This document shows positions 10,554 to 23,102 of a DNA stretch of 64,000 nt, piece after piece (within the stretch, counting starts at the first letter, position 1; each line of letters starts with the position of its first letter). The notes beneath the pieces were generated by a model. That model was not told the origin of the DNA. It did not search any database and was given only the letters and a program-made list of their open reading frames with translations. Source of the DNA: Cavenderia fasciculata (Eukaryota; Evosea; Eumycetozoa; Acytosteliales; Cavenderiaceae); the NCBI RefSeq assembly GCF_000203815.1, contig NW_004457735.1, positions 124,001 through 188,000 of the forward strand, in the 5' to 3' direction. A program made the translations under genes and the position numbers.

Positions 10554-12797
10554 TTAAATATTTAAAATTGTTTTGATTGAATGATTTTTAGTATCATATC
10601 TATTTTCAAAGGTAGTACAATTATCTAAATATTTAAAAGGGTATTGTATTTGACATAGGTATTGAAGTGTAACGTATGCATTTTGTTGTATGATTTCTTT
10701 CATAAATTGATCCTGATCTATTTTAAATATTTGTTGAAGATTTAAATGTTGATGATTATCTTTGTTATCTCTATTGATTAACCAATCTAAAATATCCAAT
10801 TGACCAAATCTAATAGAATCTAATATTAATTGTTTCCAATTTTGTTCAAATGTCAATGGTTTCTTTTCTTGAATATATTTTAAAATATTAATGTGACCGT
10901 GTGAGACTAGTTCTTGAAGATGGAATTGAGAATACCATCCCTTTTCGTGAATGTATTGCAAGAGTTGGAATGAGCCAGATATACTTGCACCCTTGGTTAA
11001 TTCTTCAAAATTGATAAACTTGCTATTGTTAAATGATTCTCCTTCAAGACAAATATCGACAATGTCAATCAAGAATTGAATGCTACCGGTTTTACCAATT
11101 TCTTTCCATACCCATTTTGGTTGAGGAGTTGTAAGGTCGGGTGTTTTTAGAGATTTCTTGAATGCTTCCTTGTCACACTTTTCAATAATGGCTTTGACAG
11201 CTTGGAGACTACCCTTTGTGACGGCATATTCAATGACAGAGTGTTCTTGAGCCTCGGTGATCAATTCGAAAAAGTGAAGATTGTCTAGAATGGTTCCAAC
11301 AGACTGGAGGTCATTATTCCAAATGGCTTGTTTGAGTTGTTCCATACCTTCGATTTCTCCGTCGTGGTCAGAGATGAATTGGAGCATTTCCAATGTATAC
11401 CAATTCGCATCAATGACTCTATCCAAGTGTTCATAGTATTGATAGATGAATACCAACGATTCCATTGTACCAGGTTTGTAGGCACTATCATTGTTTGATA
11501 GCTTGGCACGTAGTCTGAGGTCATCTAAAATGTATTTTGCAATGACCAATCCTTCAGTGTCACGTCTTTCAAGTGCCAACCCTACTGCATTGTTGTGGAG
11601 GAGTGATGGGTTGCCTTGGATATAGTCAATGGCAGCCCTAACTTGATCCAAAGTACCATATTGACAGAAGAGTTGGAATGGTTTGCTGTTTGTGCTTTGG
11701 TCAATGATGAATGGTATAGTATCGACGAGTCCAAGCTTGACAAGATGTGGAATAAAGTATTTCATACGCATGTATGAGCTGTCAACATTGGATCCAGGTT
11801 CCAATCTCTTCATAATTTCCATTAAAACCAATTGGTCAAATGATTCTTGGTCAAGGGATTGACACCATTCGCCGCCGGCATTTGTGACAACATTTTGTAT
11901 TTCAGTCAGGTCAATACCAACTGGATTCTCTTGATTGATTTTGTTTGCGATAAACATAATTATATCAATCTTTTGTTTGGTGGTATGCAACGCACTAGTG
12001 TGACCAAAGTAAAGGTACTCGACTGGAAGGAATGGTGAAGGAGCGTATGCAAACGAGTCGATGGTTTCGATACTACCAGTTTGAAGAGACCAATTACGAA
12101 CAGTTTTGTAATAGGATGGGTGGTCTACATAGTCTTGTACAATCTCTGGGAAATGGTCTCTGATAAAATTGAATATTTGAGCGGTTTGGTGTTGCAATGA
12201 AAAATTGATAAAATTGAATACATTGATACCGGGAGTATCCAATCTCAATGCACCTTGGTCTGCTCCGTCTGTTGGCATTAAACATTGAGGATAACGATCG
12301 AAAAGGTACTCGAGTACGTGTAAGTGTCCATCACGAGCAGCAACTTCCCAAGCATTTTCGGTAGAGAGTATGATAGGTTCGGTTTGGTCTAGAAGGATCT
12401 CGAGTATTTCAATATTCCCATTGGAACAAGCACGACTAATAAGTTGAGGTGACAAAAACCAGTTTTTCATTCGGTCATAGACCAACCGAAAAGTGGCAAC
12501 ATTGGGTGCTTTTTGACAAAATAGTTCTATAGATTTGTTGGACCAAGTAAGGGGTAGACCACGTTCCAATTTTTCACACAACAATGTAAAATAACCATTG
12601 TGGATAATATCAAACGTGTCAGTCCATTGGCTATACTGTTTCTTTAGAATGTTTTTATCTACTCCACTGAATCTTTTTTTGAATTGGTTTGGTTCTGGTT
12701 GACTTGGAGTTTGACTCTCTATTATATATTTAAATAAATAGTGTGAATTAAATACTTTTTTAATTGTATTGATTTGTTTATTATTATTATTAGACAT
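10554..12797 (-). CDS. Dictyostelid ankyrin-repeat-type protein
   Basis: Single exon, 747 residues. The N-terminus (KKVFNSHYLFKYIIE) resembles the short helical start seen in large families of dictyostelid ankyrin-like proteins. Degenerate ankyrin repeats follow: SRACSNGNIEILEILLD, WEVAARDGHLHVLEYLFD, EYAVTKGSLQAVKAIIE, ELVSHGHINILKYIQE and DSIRFGQLDILDWLIN. Spacing between recognisable repeats is irregular. There is no signal peptide or membrane segment. Function unknown; such proteins are usually lineage-expanded and probably protein-binding. Confidence 0.8.
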   Translation of the reverse strand: MSNNNNKQINTIKKVFNSHYLFKYIIESQTPSQPEPNQFKKRFSGVDKNILKKQYSQWTDTFDIIHNGYFTLLCEKLERGLPLTWSNKSIELFCQKAPNVATFRLVYDRMKNWFLSPQLISRACSNGNIEILEILLDQTEPIILSTENAWEVAARDGHLHVLEYLFDRYPQCLMPTDGADQGALRLDTPGINVFNFINFSLQHQTAQIFNFIRDHFPEIVQDYVDHPSYYKTVRNWSLQTGSIETIDSFAYAPSPFLPVEYLYFGHTSALHTTKQKIDIIMFIANKINQENPVGIDLTEIQNVVTNAGGEWCQSLDQESFDQLVLMEIMKRLEPGSNVDSSYMRMKYFIPHLVKLGLVDTIPFIIDQSTNSKPFQLFCQYGTLDQVRAAIDYIQGNPSLLHNNAVGLALERRDTEGLVIAKYILDDLRLRAKLSNNDSAYKPGTMESLVFIYQYYEHLDRVIDANWYTLEMLQFISDHDGEIEGMEQLKQAIWNNDLQSVGTILDNLHFFELITEAQEHSVIEYAVTKGSLQAVKAIIEKCDKEAFKKSLKTPDLTTPQPKWVWKEIGKTGSIQFLIDIVDICLEGESFNNSKFINFEELTKGASISGSFQLLQYIHEKGWYSQFHLQELVSHGHINILKYIQEKKPLTFEQNWKQLILDSIRFGQLDILDWLINRDNKDNHQHLNLQQIFKIDQDQFMKEIIQQNAYVTLQYLCQIQYPFKYLDNCTTFENRYDTKNHSIKTILNI

Positions 12798-13545
12798 GTT
12801 TTGTTTAAATATTATTATTTAATTATATAACATTAAGTTTTTATGTGATAATTTATTATTATTATTATTATTATTATTGTGTAAATTTAATTATTGTGTG
12901 ATTTATTAAACAAATGAAATGGCTGGTTGGTTGTGCAAGACAAGGTAGAATAGAATAGAATTGTTTTGATATTTACTTTTTTTTTTTTTTCCTCTGCTCT
13001 CTCTCTAGAGAGCGAGTTGTAGTCCGTTTTCGGTTATCAATCTTAGATTGGGATTGGGTAGGCCAATACCAAACCAAAATGATATTCTAAAAATAATTTT
13101 CGGACTGACCGTCTTTTTTTTTCGATTCTAACCGCTATATCGTATGACGTACCCCCTCCCAGGTTCGTAAGAGAACAGGAGGAAGAAGAAGAAGAAGAAG
13201 AAGAAGATATGTATGAATCTAATGATACCATCTTTCATCGTCCAATAATAAATAAAGGCAGACCGTCACGTGATATTTGTTTGTTTGAAATTGAATCTAT
13301 AGGTACCCCCTCTTTTACGACCGTTACGAACGATCGATTGTATCACACTACAAATAACGGGGGTAAATAGATAATATTCAACTCGTTTTTTGGTAAGAGT
13401 AACATTGAGTTGATGATGGTAGACAGATAGAATCATTATCTATCTCAATCTACAACTACATAAATTTAGTGTTAATGATGTGAGTGTGTGTCGTGTGAAG
13501 AAACCATACTACCCTTTTTCATTTTTTGGTTCAACTATTTCTGTT
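12798..13545. other. Gene-poor spacer
   Basis: Contains an ATT microsatellite (about 12850-12878), a GAA run (about 13179-13205) and nothing gene-like. The stretch 13010-13330 is less AT-rich than its surroundings, with several GACCGTC and GTCCG words, but I see no gene in it. Confidence 0.3.
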
Positions 13546-13680
13546 TTTGTTTATACTATGGTAGGCTCTACAAATCTCTCTTATAGCGAAGTCCCCATCG
13601 GATTGCCATGAAGACCAAGAATTTAACTGCCATGAAGCTAATTTTAAAAAATCGTTTATTTTATTATACAATATAAAACA
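13546..13680 (-). repeat. Downstream duplicate of the LIMP-2-like gene's 3' end
   Basis: 13546..13615 and 13730..13799 match at all but one of 70 positions (T/C at the base corresponding to 13562). The duplicated unit contains the last 15 or so codons, the stop and the first part of the 3' untranslated DNA of the gene at 13752. Upstream of the unit (up to about 13680) the copy still reads as a hydrophobic helix in frame with the tail (FMAVKFLVFMAIRWGLR), so it looks like a partial copy of a related 3' end rather than a simple slip. Confidence 0.75.
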
Positions 13681-13751
13681 ATCTATTTTCTGTTTAGATT
13701 GATTGACTATTATTGTGCATTTTTGGGTGTTTGTTTATACTATGGCAGGCT

Positions 13752-16142
13752 CTACAAATCTCTCTTATAGCGAAGTCCCCATCGGATTGCCATGAAGACT
13801 CCCGCTACGCCCATTAGACCACCAACGACGGCCATGACGACAACAGGAACAATCTTGAGGATCTTGAGTTGCTTGAGGGCACTCTTGAGATCATCGATGG
13901 TATCTTCGGATGGATCACCAGTTTGACCAATCTTCCACGATGGGAGGAAAGTAGTACCCTCAATGTTTGGGTAAAACGCACCGACGTTATCCCATTCGGT
14001 AATGTTTGGAATTTGGAAGTTCAATTGCAACTTGAGGTTATAGTAGAGGGCATTACCAGAGGTTGGTTCGAGGTCCAATGGAACGGCAGCGTTTTCATAG
14101 GTGGTGTTTTGACCGATGGTTTGGCTGAGAATTTCTTGTGGAACTTCCCACATGTCCCAGAGCGAGACAAAGGTTGGTACACCTCCGTTGAAAGAGGTGA
14201 TGTTTCCGAGACCATCAATGTCACTATAGAAGGTGGCGTTGGCTGGGAACGAGTCGTTACGGAGGTAGTAACGACGACAGCTGATGCCTTGAACGTCGAT
14301 ATCTTCGACATAGTCGAGGTTGACTGGACGGTAGATGTTTTCTTCAAAGACGATGAGTTCTTCTGGCGAGTGGTCTGGAGCAAATTGACCAGATTCAGTG
14401 TAACCTTCGACTGGGATTGGAGAGGCCCATTGGATCTCGGTTTGGTTGTGCCAGCTGATGAGCCAGTTGGTCCATTCGAATCCACTTTGACCAGTGTAGA
14501 CGGTGGTTGGGAGAGCAGTGGTAAAGTTCTTTTGGATGGCACAGCCGCCTGCGATTGGGGCATTCAAGTAGATGAGCAGTGGGTCATTGAAACCAGAACA
14601 GGTCCACAACCATTCACCGACAGTCTTTGTGGCAAACAAACCACTTTCAGTGTACAAGATATTGGTGAGAGTGCTTACGGTTTGACCTTGTAAGCCACCA
14701 AAGTAGCCCAACAAGGTTTGGGCTTGATTTTGGTTGATGACATTGTTCCAGACGTTTGGACCCGTTCCACTGGCATAGTTGGCCAATGCAGATACACCAG
14801 CAATGGAACCAAAACTACCAGCACCATAATCAGCCATGAGACCGAGGAATTGTGGGATAGTGAGATTGAGAAGAGTGCTGTTAATGATGAGACCCAATTC
14901 GACATTTTGGTTAAGGTCTGGGTAGAGCATATTGTATTGATCGATACTGGTACCGTTCAATGGAATGGCGGTCATGAATTGACACATGCCAATCATCTCT
15001 GGTTGAGGGGTTGGAGCAAGGAGACCACATTGTTGCATGATGTAACCGGCCGATTGAGAGGCAATGCTGCTTGGAATGGTTGCGTTAAAGTACCAAGAGA
15101 TGGCGGCCATGGCGGCATTCAAGCTGGATGGTGGGATTTGAGCAGCGGTAAGGAGTACTCCGACAGCGGTTTGGTTACCTCCGATGGCTTGCATGTAGGT
15201 TTCGAGAGATGCAAGGTTGGTGAGAGCGTATGGGTTGGCAGAGTTCAAAAGCTTGTCAACTTGAGCTGGAGAGAGTCCTGAACCAGTTGGTGGGAGGGTC
15301 ATTCCCAAGAATGGCAACATGTTGGCCCAGGCAGCAGCTGGACCGTCGGTTGGGACAGTGGTGCTGTTGGCCCAGGCGTTGTAAAAGTATGCCATTGGGT
15401 CGGGTACAGAGGCAGCGGTAAGAGCAGCCAACAATCCTTGAAGCTTTAAACCGTATACAACTCTAGAGTTGTAACCGATGGCCAAGGTGATGAATTGTTG
15501 GTTGTTGAAATAGGTGTTGGTCTTGCTCAACAAACGGGCAGTTTCTGGACCACCAGAAGCAACGATAAAATTAACGACATTTCCAGTCATTTGCATCAAA
15601 CCAACAAAGGTTGGATTGATATTGGTAATCAAAGTGTTTTCATCAGAGACAGAGGTTTCATTTTCAAAAACGTACCATTTACGTTGAGAAAAGGTGGCAG
15701 TGTCACCACCATCACCAAAGCTAACATTCAAGTAGTCCCAATAGTAACGGTAGTTGAATGGTCCAACTTGAGTATAAGTTGGGATGGCTGAGGAATTGGT
15801 CATAACCTCTTCAAGATTGGTCTAAAAAAAGAAAAGAAAAAGAAAAGAAAAATTGATGGTTAAGAGACTTTGAACAAATAAAGGATAGTTTATAAATCCT
15901 ATTTAACTTACAAGGTTATAAGCATAATAATATTGAGTATATGTGTTTTCAATTGAGCTTTGACCGGCCCATGAATCATAACGTTCACTAGACTCTGAAG
16001 TGACGACGATGTTCTTTTCGAGTGCATTCTTTTTAACATTTAATAAAGCGGGTGGGAGTGCTGCAAGAGCAATGATGAATGCTGCAATACCGATTACAGC
16101 CAAGATGATACCTGCTATCATCAATCCTTTTGGATTTGCCAT
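13752..16142 (-). CDS. LIMP-2/CD36-family lysosomal membrane protein (Lmp-like)
   Basis: Exons 15912..16142 and 13752..15821 give 766 residues, matching the 750-790 residues of D. discoideum LmpA-C. Topology is the CD36 hairpin: N-terminal membrane anchor at about residues 6-30 (GLMIAGIILAVIGIAAFIIA), a large lumenal domain with many N-x-S/T sites, and a C-terminal anchor (VPVVVMAVVGGLMGVAGVF) ending in a short basic tail (RWGLRYKRDL). The family motif GPFNYRYYW follows soon after the first exon. Lmp proteins act in endolysosomal membranes and phagocytosis. Codons lean to C-ending forms, unlike most neighbours, which suggests strong expression. Which of LmpA, B or C it matches cannot be told by eye. 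Confidence 0.88.
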
Positions 16143-18739
16143 TTTTCTATATTAATAATTATACAAATATCTAAATGTAAAAGTAAAGTATAAATAGATA
16201 AATAGATAGATAGATAGATAATAATAGTTTTTGTTAGTTTATTTGTTATTGTTGTTATTGTTGGTTGTAGATTGAAAAAGTATTGAAAAAATAATACTTT
16301 ATATATAAAAGTCTTTGTAGGAAAGAAAAAGAAAGTGGAGATGATGATGCGAGAGAAAGAGAAAGAGAGAGAGAGAGAGAAGATCAAACACACCTAATAA
16401 AGTCAGCCAACTACTATCTTCTTTTGACAGTGGAGAGAGTCAGTTGTTAATGGTTTGTGTGTAAAAGTGGAAATGTCATCAAGATTCTCCAACCGCAGAT
16501 ATTGATTGTAATAGTCATCACAAAATAAGAGGTCGGTTATAAATAAAAAAAAATTATAAATAAATAAACCCTCACCCACACCCTTTGCTCGTCAATTTCG
16601 TGCAATGGGGGGTTGGCGCGTGAAATTTAAAAAAAATCGTCAGCTGCTGAACCTATGAACAACAAATAATAAATAAAATATATGTGTACATACATGTATA
16701 ACAAATAAATAAATAATAATTGGAGGACAATGAGTGGATGTCAATGAAGATTATATAGATAGATGATAGATTTTGGATATTCCTTTTCTATTCTATTTTT
16801 TTTTTTTTTTTTTTTAGCCGATGATACAAAAAGAAAGAGACACAACAAAAAGGTTAATGGGCGACACGGTAAATCTTTTGGGGGATAAGAGATCACAAAT
16901 AAAACCCGAAGCCCAACGATAAGAATTCATTCAATTGTGTGTTTGAAATAGATATTTTGTTGTTTTGTGTATTAGAGCCACCTTTAGGGGCGACGGGATT
17001 TGTCGGACATAGATGGAGATGATGTTGATGTGAGAGAGCCTTCCTTACCTTTTGATATAAAAAATTACTTGAAAAAATAAATATATTTTACAATTGAATT
17101 AGAGAAAGTAGGAAAGTAGTGAAACAAAACTCTTGAGAGAATTAGTTAGCTCACAGAGACACACAAAAAGATTAAAATAATAAATAAATATATACAAAGA
17201 AAGAGAAAGAAGATATTTTGTGACTAGAGGAGGAGAAGGGAGAAGCCACAGTTTTGTTGAATTTTTGTGTGTTTGCATCAACAAACCATTTAATTTAAAA
17301 AAAAAAGAAGAAATTTAAAAATATCTACAGGGTTTCCGGTGAGTTTTTTCACCCACATACCATCAAAACAGGGCAGGGCGTTTTCAACAAAAAAGAAAAA
17401 AAAAAGTTTTCAAAACTTGGGATTGACCCGTCAAATTCAATTGCACCGACTTTTTAGCGCGACGGAAACAAAGGCAGTTGAGGCAAAGGAGCCTATTTTT
17501 TTTGAAAACCTTCTATTTCTCTTTGAAATTTATAAATAAAGTTTTGGTTTTCACACCCGTGTCACAATGAAAAAAGATATTTACAACTGCAAACATGGCT
17601 TGCATGCACTGCAGGATGGGATAAGAGGGGAGATTTTAACAGCTCCTGTTGTGCTGTTTGACCTATGTTTATTAGGTCTATTCCTCACTCTCTGATTTGA
17701 CGGTTGATAAACTATCGATTTAAAGATGTGTGCACAGAATTAAAAGAGGAATCTCGATACGGTCTTGACTGGTCACTCGCTGGGAAGATGGGCAGCGCAT
17801 TTCCCAGATTGGATAAAACCTATGGACTAATTAAACCTCTCATCCCCGCTTACCTACTCGGTCTCATTGGAGCAACTTATTTATCTTCTTTAGACGAGGG
17901 GAATTGTTGTTGGAAGGTAGGTCTGAAACTATAATCCTCCTCCTCCTCCTCCTCTCTATCCACAACTTGTAACTCTATTTTTAAAAAAGGAGGGAGTTGG
18001 ACAACAAGGGAAGAATACTTACCAGTTTTCAATTATTAATATAATACAATCCTTTATCTGAATGACCTAAAGGTTGTTTGTTTACTTGATTCGGATCTTG
18101 TCTTACCATCAGATTAGATTTTTTTGGGAATATTAAGGGGCTTTAAAAAAGTTGAGGTTTCAGTTTAAGCCTCCTCCCAGTACTCGCACACATTAATTTG
18201 AAACTATGATTCTTTCATTAATGTAAAGTGAGACATCTTATTTCAAATTGAAGTCATTCACTTCAATAACATACTACATACATACATGACCCTTTTAATC
18301 AATATTGAAATGATACATCTACAGAGGTGTGAGGCCTGATCGATCATCTCTTTGATAGAAACGTTACGTTGTATCTTGGTCTTGGATCAAACAGAGGAGC
18401 AACGTTACCTTGATGATCATGGGGGAGAGCCTCCAAGAATCGGTCAGTCATGAAAATTGACCGACTGACAGGATGTTTTGACAGCAACTCTGTGTGACAG
18501 CTCTCTATAAAATGGGTGCTCCTTTCAACAACAACAACTACTGCTACTACAAACAACTTACTAAAACAACAACAACAACAACTCTTTTAATTATAATTAT
18601 CTCTTTTAAATATTTTATTAAAAAAAAAAAAAAGTAATGTGAACACTTTAAAAAAAATATCTATGTCGGTGAAGATCCCTTCCCCTCACTCGAAACTTCT
18701 TTTTTATTTTTATTTTATTTATTTTCTTCATCTGCTATA
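16143..18739. other. 2.6-kb gene-poor stretch
   Basis: No convincing gene on either strand. Contents: GATA and GAGA tracts near 16.2 and 16.37 kb (promoter side of the Lmp-like gene), a poly-T run near 16.80 kb, a CTC run at 17937-17953, and many A/T homopolymers. A TATAAAA box at 18506..18512 followed by a CAA-rich leader probably belongs to the gene beginning near 18.7 kb. The open frames here (for example 17704..17934) have no codon or family signal. Confidence 0.4.
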
Positions 18740-19645
18740 GTGTTATTTGACCTGTACTTTACTGATAATGAAGATGTATCTAGCGCTTGGGAGAGTAGTA
18801 GTAGTAGTCATGAGTCTAGAGGAGAGAAAGAACCCTCCCCATCCTTTGAGTGGTCTCTAAGTAATAATAATCATCGTGTTGTGCTTGACCAACCAGAGGA
18901 CATTGATATTAGAGCCTTTTCCCTTTCACCTCCACCTCCACAGTACCCTGTACCTGCTGATATTAGACACCCCTCTTTCCTCTCCCCTACACCTCCACAG
19001 TACCCTGTACCTGCTGATTATCTCAAGGTCGCCGCCGCCGCTGCCCCTCCTATACTGCTACTCCAAGAAGAAGAAGAGCCACTAGAACTAGAGGAGCCAC
19101 AAAGACAAGAACAACAACCTCAACAAGTAGTACCTCTGGAGCAAGAAAAGGTGACCAAAAGAAAAAGAGATGACCAACCATCCTCAGAACTCTCAGTAAT
19201 ACCAACAACGTCCTCATCCTCTTCTTCTTCATCTGCAATCATTGTATCAAATAATAATAATAATAATAACGACAATAACAACAATAATAATGATATTGTT
19301 GTTGAAAAGAAAAAGAAGAGAAAGATACGCATTCATACTAAAAGTAAGATGACAACGACCACTACTACAACCACTACAACCACTACAACCATTACCAACA
19401 CAACAACCATCTTGAATGGTGGTGGTGAAAGTGGGGAAGAGAGTAGTGGTGGTGGTGGTAGTGATGATAGCAACAATAGATCAAGATCAAGATCAAGATC
19501 ACCACAAAGATCATTGTTACTCGACAGAATCAACAATGATATTCAACGAGAACACGAGTTGCTTCATAAAAGAGATCATTTAAACAACATTAAGAAATCT
19601 ACTACTTCTCCTGTTGCTGCACCTGCTGTTCCTGCTGACTTGTAA
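18740..19645 (+). CDS. Low-complexity RS/Thr-rich protein, first exon unresolved
   Basis: Unrecognised. The open frame of about 300 codons has no ATG near its start. A good acceptor (TCTGCTATAG) ends at 18740, so the start codon is presumably in an upstream exon that I could not identify: the ATG at 18663 followed by GTGAAG gives the wrong phase for this acceptor. The protein contains an imperfect tandem of SPPPPQYPVPAD and SPTPPQYPVPAD, Asn, Thr and Ser runs, a basic KKKRKIRIHTK patch, and a short RSRSRSRSPQR tract followed by a helix (LLLDRINNDIQREHELLHKR). The RS tract hints at a nuclear role. Confidence is in the coding nature, not the start. Confidence 0.5.
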   Translation: MLFDLYFTDNEDVSSAWESSSSSHESRGEKEPSPSFEWSLSNNNHRVVLDQPEDIDIRAFSLSPPPPQYPVPADIRHPSFLSPTPPQYPVPADYLKVAAAAAPPILLLQEEEEPLELEEPQRQEQQPQQVVPLEQEKVTKRKRDDQPSSELSVIPTTSSSSSSSSAIIVSNNNNNNNDNNNNNNDIVVEKKKKRKIRIHTKSKMTTTTTTTTTTTTTITNTTTILNGGGESGEESSGGGGSDDSNNRSRSRSRSPQRSLLLDRINNDIQREHELLHKRDHLNNIKKSTTSPVAAPAVPADL

Positions 19646-20039
19646 TAATAGTACTACTTTATCCTCGCAATGACAACGAATGAATTGCGAATCACTAATG
19701 ACATCTTTCAAACGACATTCCATCCTCTCTCGCTTCCCTCAAAAGGAAATTAAATTAAATAAATATTAATATTCAATTTTTTTGTCACCATCAACTTTCG
19801 AATGTTTGAGAGAATAGATAGATAAATTATAGGTATAGAACATTCTTTCTTTTTTGTCTCATACGACAACATTTTAGACATAATTAATCAATCAATCAAT
19901 CATCAATCAATCACAACCATATTTATTTAGATATCCTTTTTAGTATAAGGAGGAGAGGAGAAGAGGAGAGCAGTGATTAATATATATATATATATATATA
20001 TATAGTATTAAATAATCAATTACCACCAAATTAGTAATA

Positions 20040-22682
20040 ATGTCTAGTAGTAGGACAATAAATCAATCTCGAGATAGAAGTTCGAGTATAAGTCAACAAC
20101 ACCAACAATTACAACAACAACAACAACAACAACAACAATCTGAAAAGATAGATTTAAAGATTGTAGATGAATTAAGAGAGGAATATGAAAGAAAGATATC
20201 TGCTATTGTTTATTGTTTGCAAGAAAAGAGTGAAGAGAATATAGATCTTCATGCACGTATTAAAAAGCAAAAGGATGAACTTGAAAAGAAAGAGAATGAA
20301 CATCAAAAGGTGATCGATGGTATGCATGAAATCGTGTCACACAAGGATGAAGAGATTGGTCGCGAACGAAAGAAGTCGGCCGAACTCGAACGACGTACTC
20401 ATTCCATGAGTGAGTTGTTTAACGAAATGGCAGAAGACAATTTAAAGTTGAAATCCATTCTTGAAGAGACACGCAACCGTATGATTCAAACTCAAAAAGA
20501 GGTCAACAAAGAGGTTGCAGCAGCTGTCAAACGAGGTCAAACTCAGTATCAACAACAAATACAACAACTTCAACAACAAGTACAACAACTCCAACAGCAA
20601 CAAGGTGGTGCTGGTAACAAGTTGTTGACAGGATTAACTAAATTGGTCAATGTTGCCACTCCAAACAATTCTCCCAAGAAACCAAGTATCCTTCAACAAC
20701 AAGCCAGCAATGGTAACGGAAATGGAAATAATAATAGCAACACATTACTTGCCACTCCACCAACAACAAATGGTGTCAATTCACCACATGGAGGTGATAG
20801 TAATGGTGGTAGTAGTAGTAGTAGTGGTGATCTCTCTCCAAGTCTTACATCTCAGTCGAGTGACAAGAATCTATTGTCTCATATCTTGACACCTGAACAA
20901 ATCATGGTTTCTGCGTTGGAAGAGATTTGCAAGACTGAAGATTTGATTGGTCTCGATCATCTTTTGTTGACCGACGAAAGATGGGCTGCCAGATTCAAAG
21001 ACAGCAAGGATATTCGTGCCATCTCCAAATCATTGCTCAACAAGATTATCGACAAGGTCGAGATGGACAAGAACCGTTCGTTAGAGGTAACTGAACGTCT
21101 ACGTGCTTCATTGTTGAATCTCGAGGCTCGCAACGACGATCTAACACGTGACACTGAAATTAGTACAAACAAACTCAAAGATACCGAGGAAACTTGTTTC
21201 AAGGAGAAACAACGTGGTGATGCATTTAGAGATAGTGCCGTTGAATATGAAAAAAAGATAAAAGATATTGAAACTAGAATGTGGGATAATTTAAATAAGG
21301 TAAATAGATATATAATTATTATTTTAGAAAAATTATTTGATTTGATTTACTGATTTCCATTCATTTAAATATATTATATATAGGAGGGTAAAAGAAGACA
21401 AGATGCAGAATACAATGCAAAGAGATTAAAGAAAAAGGTTGAGGAATTAGAGTTTTTATTAGAGGAATTAAAGGAAGATGATTCTGATGATTCATCAACC
21501 ATTTCAGATGTTAGTGATGATGATGACGACGACAATGGAGAAAAAAATCAAAAGGATCAAAATGATAATTCAGATGATTCAGATGATGATGATAATGAAC
21601 AAGATAATGACGAATCAAAACAACATCAAGAAAATCAAGAAAATGAACAAAATATTAAACAACAACAACAAGAAAATGCAGAAAAACCACAAGAACAACA
21701 ACAAATCAAACATGATAGTGACAGTGATTCTGATAAAGAAGAAGAAGAAGAAGAAGAAGAAGAAAAGGAAGAAGAGGAGGAGGAAAAAATAGTAAAAGAA
21801 GAGGAAAAAAAGGTAGATGATACTTTACCAAAAATAGAACCATCTTTGACATCATCACCGTTTATAGAAGATAATAATATAACTAGTACACATGAATATG
21901 AAACAAACAAGGATCATGGTAAAGAAGAAGAAACAAAAGTTTCTTTAAATAGCGACCAAGTCATCAATACAGAACCAAAACCAACAGTTATAGAGAATAT
22001 GGCTGAAAGAAAGAATAGTTTTCATAAAGAAGTCGATCCATTAACTCCATCATCATCGTCATCGGTTGAAAACGAATCACCAATGTCATTTTCACCACCC
22101 CACAATAATAATAATAATAATAATAGTATAAATCAACAACCTCCCCAAAATGTATTACCACAACCTTCTTCTTCTTCTTCTACTACTACCACAATCGACA
22201 CGACTCCAATAGAACCAACTCTGGAACCAACTCCAATAGAGCCAACTCCAATAGAACCAACTCCTTTGGAACCAACCCAACCAATTTCGCCACCAAGTCC
22301 ATCTTCACCAGTAGTTTCATCATCTCCTACTTCTACTACTACCACTTTAAATAATAATTCATCAAAGACAGCTACAAGATCAACGTCATCGAGTAGATTG
22401 AGTATATCAGGTTTGAATAGTTTACTAAAAAAAGTAGGTGGATCAAAAGACCAAAAGGAAGATGATGAAAAAATCGATGCTACCACATCCCATTCGTCTT
22501 CATCGGCCAGTGAGGACAAGAATAGTAAAGAACGTAAACTAAAGGAAAAAGAAAAGGAAAAAGAGTTAAAGGAAAAAGAAAAAAGAGAAAAGGAGGAACG
22601 AAAAAAGAGGGAAAAGGAGGAACAAAAGGAAAGAGAAAAAAGAGAAAAGGAAGATAAAAAGAGAGATAAATCTAAAATCTAA
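20040..22682 (+). CDS. Large coiled-coil, Gln/acidic/Lys-rich protein, two exons
   Basis: Exons 20040..21299 and 21384..22682 (intron GTAAAT...ATATAG) give 852 residues. Residues about 40-180 form a long coiled coil (heptads from DLKIVDELREEYERKISAIV onward), followed by a poly-Gln segment. A more globular helical block lies at about 280-350 (LTPEQIMVSALEEICKTEDL...RWAARFKDSKDI) and a second coiled coil at about 345-450. The C-terminal half is disordered: Asp/Glu-rich, then Ser/Pro/Thr with four or five PIEPT-type repeats, then a charged Lys/Glu helix to the end. A (TA)n repeat lies about 40 bp before the ATG. The family is unknown; a scaffold or cytoskeletal protein is the safest guess. Confidence 0.8.
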
Positions 22683-23102
22683 AGAAAAAAAAAAAAGAAA
22701 AGAAAAGACTACTTGTTTGGAAGAATTCTAGATACCTAGAACTTTTTTTTTTTTTAATGTAATTTATTTAATAATAATAATAGTAATAATTAATTTAAAT
22801 GATATGGATAATAAAATTCACATTAATTATTTAATCCCATATATATATATGACTACGATTCCGATCATTTAACATTAAACAAAGTACGATTGCCCAGTGA
22901 ATGTAAAAATATCCAAATATTTTTTTGGAAAATCAGGTGATACTTGGGTAGGAATGTTTCGTGATCTTTGGTTGCTAAGCTTTGATGACAATGCAAACTC
23001 TTTTCATAAATAGCATTCATGAATCACTCTTGTACACCAACAACAACAACAACAACAATACAAATACAAATACAAATATAATTATATTTAATTTTTAATA
23101 GA
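22683..23102. other. Spacer between two plus-strand genes
   Basis: Poly-T and AT repeats, then a CAA-rich leader before the ankyrin gene's ATG. Nothing else recognised. Confidence 0.3.

Noticed and set aside
17704-17934. 76-codon frame with a plausible-looking middle (ETKAV, KPLIPAYLLGLIGATYL)
   Set aside because: Frame has no ATG-led upstream exon or neighbours, and no family resemblance.
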